Shown here in pieces: positions 6,701 through 9,429 of a DNA stretch of 9,429 nucleotides. Location: the NCBI GenBank assembly GCA_016793185.1, contig JAEUIK010000138.1, forward strand, positions 1 through 9,429. Direction: 5' to 3'. The stretch's first letter is position 1. Each line of letters opens with the position of its first letter. The position numbers and the translations under genes were made by a program. Under the pieces are notes generated by a model. That model searched no databases. It saw only the letters and a list, made by a program, of their open reading frames with translations, and was not told where the DNA came from. Origin of the DNA: Planctomycetaceae bacterium (lineage in GTDB: Bacteria; Planctomycetota; Planctomycetia; Pirellulales; JAEUIK01).

Positions 6701-8775
6701 TGCGCGATTTCTTACGCTATTTCGGCGGCCTGCCGCACGGGCAGGGTAACTGGGGCGATGAGGTGCGCGAGCCGCTGGCCGAGCGCCTCGCCACCGGTGG
6801 CGTCTGGCTCGAGGCCGAGGGGGTACTCCGCGGGCTCGAGCGCTCTCCCCAGGAATCGAAGCGCCGGGCTGCCGTCGCGCGGCTCGCGCAACTGCTCACC
6901 CGCGCCGGACGCCCCGACGAGGGGTTGCAGCTCTTCCAACGCTTACAAAACGAGTGGCCCGATGCCGTCTGCATCGATGGCAAGACCGGAAGCCAGTTGG
7001 CCGCCGAGGCGCTCGAGCTGCAGCGTTCAGCCACTGTGGTCGCGGTCAATGCTCCGTGGCCAACCGGCGCGATCGAAACGTCCACCAATGATCGGCCCAC
7101 GCCGCCGGCGCAATACTTTCCCGCGGAATTGCAGGGGAATCGCGATCTCACGGCGGCAGGCTTCACGGTGGAGCTGACGCAAGACCGCCAGTCGATCCTG
7201 GGACGCGATGGCAACGGTCTCCCCCGCTGGCGCGTGGCCCTCAGCGATCCGACGGGGCAGCTACCCAACTCCATTAATCCACAAGTGTTGCAAGCCCGCG
7301 CCGCCGGTCACCTCGTGATCGTCTCGATGGGGCAACACATCGCCGCGATCGACACACTGGCCGATGCCGGCGCGGGAGTCGCCCGCCTGCTCTGGATGCG
7401 CGAGCTGGGCGAGACCCTGCCCGGCGTTCCGATCCAGACCGGGGTGCAGGTCCGCCAGATGGAGCTCCCCTGGGGCCAGCGTCGCAACCTCATTTCGGAC
7501 GCGTTCGGCCGCAATGTCGGCTGGCTCGGGCCGATCACCGGCAATTACTTTTGCGTGCAGCGCGGGCGGGAATTGCAGGCCTTGGATCCCTTGACCGGCG
7601 ACCTGCTCTGGACGCGCCAGGACGTGGAGCAAGGGAGCGAAGTCTTCGGCGACGACGAGCTGCTGTTTCTGGTCGCCCCGAACGAAACCGAGGCCACCGT
7701 TCTCCGCGGCCTCGACGGCGCCGACCTGGGAAAGCGGCTGGTTCCCCCCGCCAATCATCGAGTCGCTGCCCTCGGCCGGCAACTCGTGGCCTGGGAGTCG
7801 GGCGACATGCGCGAGGCGTTCCGCCTGCTGGACCCCTGGAGCGAGGATGAAGTCTGGCGCCGCGAGTTTGCTACTGGCTCGAAGGCCTATCAACTCGGCC
7901 AGCAAGTGCTGGCGGTGGTCGAGCCCGAGGGAAAGTTCACCCTCGTGAACCTGAGCGACGGGCGGGTCCTGGTCGAGGCCGCGCTCGAGGCAGAACCGCA
8001 ACTCTCGGACGTGTATCTGCTGGCCTCGCCCGAGCGCTGGATCCTGTTCACGAATCGGTTCTTCCCCAACCACCAGAACGGCATCTCGATCCATCCGCTC
8101 CCCAACGGCTTCAACAACCCGCTGATCAACGGGCTGGCCTACGGCTTCGATCGCCAGACGGGGGCCAAGGTCTGGGGGCCGGTGACGATCGACAAGCAAG
8201 GGCTGGCGCTCGAACAGCCCGCCGAGTTGCCGATCATTACGCTGGCCTCGCGGATCTACGAGCGGCGCGCACCGCGCACCGGATCCACCGCGCCGTACAC
8301 CTCGATTCTCTGCCTCGACAAGCGGAGCGGGCAGATTGCCTACAAAGACCGTTTCGAAGGGCACATCGGCGTGCTCGAAAGTGTCGCGGATCCCGCCAAG
8401 CACACGATCGAGCTGAAGCTGCAGAATAAGGGGGTCGTGCTGACCTTCACCGATAAGCCGCCTCCTCCCGCGGAGAAGGGCGAGGCCACCGCAGGGCAAG
8501 CCGGGGGCGCCGATGCATCGTCGGCTCCGACCGACGCGCCCGCCGCAGCTCCTCCGGCGGAAGGCAAGCCGGCCGAAGCCCAGCCCGCGGCGCCGCAGCC
8601 GGCCCAACCCAAGCCCGAGGTCAACTTCGAGGTTGAACAGTTGTTGATCGAACCTGAGCCGAACTTTGTTCCGCCGCAGGCGGGGCAGGCTGCGCGGCGC
8701 GGCGCGGCCGCCGAGTTCCGCGTCTCAACACGAGCACCCCGCGCCCGTCAAACCATGCTGGCGACGACTCGTTAG
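3754..8775 (+). CDS. Giant secreted double PQQ-type beta-propeller protein with TPR-like segments
   Basis: The product has 1673 residues. I chose ATG 3754 because GGAGA (3743-3747) lies 6 bases upstream and a Sec signal peptide begins there (MHRRGLLGWGPLCLLMLAV; cleavage near VPA 19-21 or SSG 24-26). A Pro/Ala/Lys-rich linker (28-67) leads to TPR-like helices (about 105-145 and 180-315). Propeller 1 opens with DDWTMYRGN (321-329) and carries PQQ-type blade motifs, x-x-A-h-D-x-x-[TS]-G-x-x-x-W, at 396-409, 499-512, 552-565, 604-617, 674-687 and 757-769. A TPR/helical region follows (about 800-1120; repeat KPDDPRALAQRGEIRLYEGK near 815-834). Propeller 2 has blades with Trp 1159, Trp 1214, LQALDPLTGDLLW (1274-1286), Trp 1368, FTLVNLSDGRVL (1395-1406), YGFDRQTGAKVW (1463-1474) and ILCLDKRSGQIAY (1518-1530). 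A Pro/Ala-rich tail (about 1569-1622) precedes the last 50 residues. No heme motif or dehydrogenase active site was seen, so BamB-like scaffolding or binding fits better than catalysis. No frameshift was noticed. Confidence 0.92.
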   Translation: MHRRGLLGWGPLCLLMLAVPALRSSGEDPPPAAEPKAAEPKAAAPAAPGNAQPAAPKPAPAAVPAAKVQVLQQGVRGGAILRGNVVLNAGQGPQSLDEVASFAKDRTTEQRLKKARDLLDEKRYAEAVQALGSIVEAPEDFFYQPQQDSPVHHSLKAEAQRLIGAMPAAGRQSYELQFGARAQQMLDEALAKRDIGGITEVSRRFFHTEAGYRATYLLGLHHLDQSRPLAAALCFVRLREVGAAANAWEPALSVTLAACWKRAGLNESALQTLAALKEKLPAARLTLGGEEVRLFDRPDQALAWLDRHVTPGAMLSSTVHDDWTMYRGNPARNGTSAGGVPLLEPSWWVSTTEDPGLEKLFGQLSQTYRESNFVALPALHPLVVNDLVLMRTATTLLAVDFKTGKRMWDVPIDETLAESLDISNSQPQIPNSSQIIAGLDQRLWDDATYGTLSSDGAYVFSVEDLSVNIFANLPQTRMVVLQNGRRQPPPAWPRNFNRLTAHEIRTGKLKWETGGPRGEVELGNAGAFFLGAPLPLMGSVYCLAEVNSEIRLLALDAKSGKTQWTQQLAVVEVDVLQDPQRRLAGVSPSYSDGILVCPTASGAIIAVDLTTRSLLWGYRYTGMLPNANGMMGRRISAMVVYAGRPRDETDRWVDSSLTIADGKVLVTPVESAELHCLNLLDGSLAWKMPRGENLYVAGVHQGRAILVGRNTLTAIQVADKAPAWKPETIQLPSGSTPSGRGFLSGDHYYLPLSNGEVAAIDLVAGKITSRTKARGNRVPGNLVAYRGQVLSQGVDRIEIYPQLEPLMLQVAEVLQQKPDDPRALAQRGEIRLYEGKLTEAVADLRRSFELQSDPHTRELLVAALLEGLSTDFGTYFASIDELDRLASEPRERVQLLRLMASGLQTQGNRRAAFEAYLRLTDPALGVPDLDRIGPKSSARRDRLVQAGLKSLVEASDAPERAAIEETIGARLAAAIAMPGPTALRDFLRYFGGLPHGQGNWGDEVREPLAERLATGGVWLEAEGVLRGLERSPQESKRRAAVARLAQLLTRAGRPDEGLQLFQRLQNEWPDAVCIDGKTGSQLAAEALELQRSATVVAVNAPWPTGAIETSTNDRPTPPAQYFPAELQGNRDLTAAGFTVELTQDRQSILGRDGNGLPRWRVALSDPTGQLPNSINPQVLQARAAGHLVIVSMGQHIAAIDTLADAGAGVARLLWMRELGETLPGVPIQTGVQVRQMELPWGQRRNLISDAFGRNVGWLGPITGNYFCVQRGRELQALDPLTGDLLWTRQDVEQGSEVFGDDELLFLVAPNETEATVLRGLDGADLGKRLVPPANHRVAALGRQLVAWESGDMREAFRLLDPWSEDEVWRREFATGSKAYQLGQQVLAVVEPEGKFTLVNLSDGRVLVEAALEAEPQLSDVYLLASPERWILFTNRFFPNHQNGISIHPLPNGFNNPLINGLAYGFDRQTGAKVWGPVTIDKQGLALEQPAELPIITLASRIYERRAPRTGSTAPYTSILCLDKRSGQIAYKDRFEGHIGVLESVADPAKHTIELKLQNKGVVLTFTDKPPPPAEKGEATAGQAGGADASSAPTDAPAAAPPAEGKPAEAQPAAPQPAQPKPEVNFEVEQLLIEPEPNFVPPQAGQAARRGAAAEFRVSTRAPRARQTMLATTR

Positions 8776-8788
8776 GAACGGATACACG

Positions 8789-9429
8789 ATGGACCGCCGA
8801 GAATTCCTCCAGACATCGAGCCGCTGGTTGACGGCCGCATCGGCGGCCGCCGCGGTCGGCCCCGTTGCCGGATTCATCGCGCCGCGCCGCGCGCTGGCTG
8901 AGCCAATCGATCCCAAGACGCAGCGTTCCGTGGCGCGTGGACTGGAATGGATGGCCAATACCCAGTCGCGGCTCGGACATTGGACAGCGAACAACGGTCA
9001 GTACCCCACGGCGATGACCGCTCTGGCGGCGATGGCGATGCTGGCGGAGGGTTCGACCGCCACGCAAGGCAAATACGCCGAGAACATCCGCCGCGCCATC
9101 GACTACCTCGTCAGCCGCAGCCGGCCCAACGGTCTGATCGGCGATCCCGTCCGCGACAATCGCTACACCTACGGCCACGGCTTCTCGCTGCTCTTCTTGT
9201 CGCAGGTGCTGGGCGAGGAAGAGGACGAAGACCGCCGCCAGACCCTGGTCGACGTCTGCACGCGCGGCGTGCAGTTCTCGGGCGAGGCCCAGACCCAAGC
9301 CGGTGGTTGGGGTTATGTCAGTGGCAAGGATGGTGGGGAACGCGACGAAGGCTCGACCACCATCACTCAGGTGCAATCGCTGCGGGGGTGCCGCAACGCC
9401 GGCATCTCGGTCCCCAAGGAGGTGATCGA
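8789..9429 (+). CDS. Tat-exported prenyltransferase/squalene-cyclase-like toroid protein (partial)
   Basis: The first 213 residues are present; the gene runs off the right edge. ATG 8789 lies 13 bases after the propeller stop, with AGGAA at 8774-8778 overlapping that stop, so translational coupling is likely. The N-terminus is a twin-arginine signal, DRREFLQ (2-8), with an Ala-rich core and an ALA cleavage site (35-37). Two exact QW motifs (Q-x3-G-x-W) are visible, QSRLGHW (59-65) and QTQAGGW (168-174). The second continues GYVSGKDGG and then STTITQVQSLRGCRNAGI (189-206), the pattern of alpha/alpha-toroid repeats in the isoprenoid cyclase/prenyltransferase fold. The DxDD acid motif of squalene-hopene cyclase is not in this part, so cyclase activity is not supported; related planctomycete proteins are annotated only as repeat-containing. 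It probably acts in the periplasm with the propeller protein. Confidence 0.88.
   Translation, partial: MDRREFLQTSSRWLTAASAAAAVGPVAGFIAPRRALAEPIDPKTQRSVARGLEWMANTQSRLGHWTANNGQYPTAMTALAAMAMLAEGSTATQGKYAENIRRAIDYLVSRSRPNGLIGDPVRDNRYTYGHGFSLLFLSQVLGEEEDEDRRQTLVDVCTRGVQFSGEAQTQAGGWGYVSGKDGGERDEGSTTITQVQSLRGCRNAGISVPKEVI

Noticed and set aside
3826..8607. Long minus-strand ORFs opposite the propeller gene (up to 463 residues)
   Set aside because: They are shadows of the GC-rich plus-strand frame, which has recognisable repeated domains over its whole length.
3754..8775. Reading the large protein as a PQQ-dependent alcohol dehydrogenase
   Set aside because: The blade motifs fit PQQ-like repeats, but I saw no heme CxxCH, no disulfide-ring Cys pair and no catalytic Asp context, and the size and TPR insertions do not fit.
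8621..9376. Minus-strand 251-residue ORF at the right edge
   Set aside because: Its plus-strand counterpart has a Tat signal and QW motifs, and the minus frame shows no domain.

Overview
This is a GC-rich bacterial window. Its gene content suggests a member of the Planctomycetota, probably Pirellulales-like: large secreted proteins with PQQ-type beta-propellers, an FG-GAP/VCBS propeller protein, a twin-arginine-exported prenyltransferase-like toroid protein and a divergent HU protein. The taxonomic call is an inference from gene families, not from a marker gene. I see no rRNA, tRNA, CRISPR array, insertion sequence or phage gene.

Layout. (1) 1-161: left edge, possibly the start of a minus-strand gene running off the window. 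(2) 162-1415, minus: a secreted FG-GAP/VCBS protein that reads as one seven-bladed propeller. (3) 1637-1768, plus: an ORF for a very basic 43-residue double-CxxC zinc ribbon. (4) 2016-2456, plus: an Rrf2-family regulator without the iron-sulfur cysteines. (5) 2675-3016, minus: a divergent HU-type DNA-binding protein, convergent with the Rrf2 gene, with a U8 run on its 3' side. (6) 3017-3753: a 737-base divergent control region holding symmetric elements upstream of HU, a good sigma70-like promoter on the plus strand and a leader of about 290 bases. (7) 3754-8775, plus: a 1673-residue secreted protein with N-terminal TPR-like helices, a first PQQ-type propeller, a helical/TPR middle and a second propeller, bounded by Pro/Ala-rich tails. 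(8) 8789-9429, plus, cut by the right edge: a Tat-exported alpha/alpha-toroid protein with two QW motifs, 13 bases behind the propeller gene and probably translated from the same mRNA.

How the genes may work together. The last two genes look like an operon for an envelope module: a double-propeller/TPR scaffold sent through Sec and a toroid protein sent through Tat. Its biochemical function cannot be read from the sequence. HU, Rrf2 and the zinc ribbon look like separate housekeeping or regulatory genes. The most interesting items are the propeller-toroid pair, the micro zinc ribbon, and the architecture of the HU and propeller control region.
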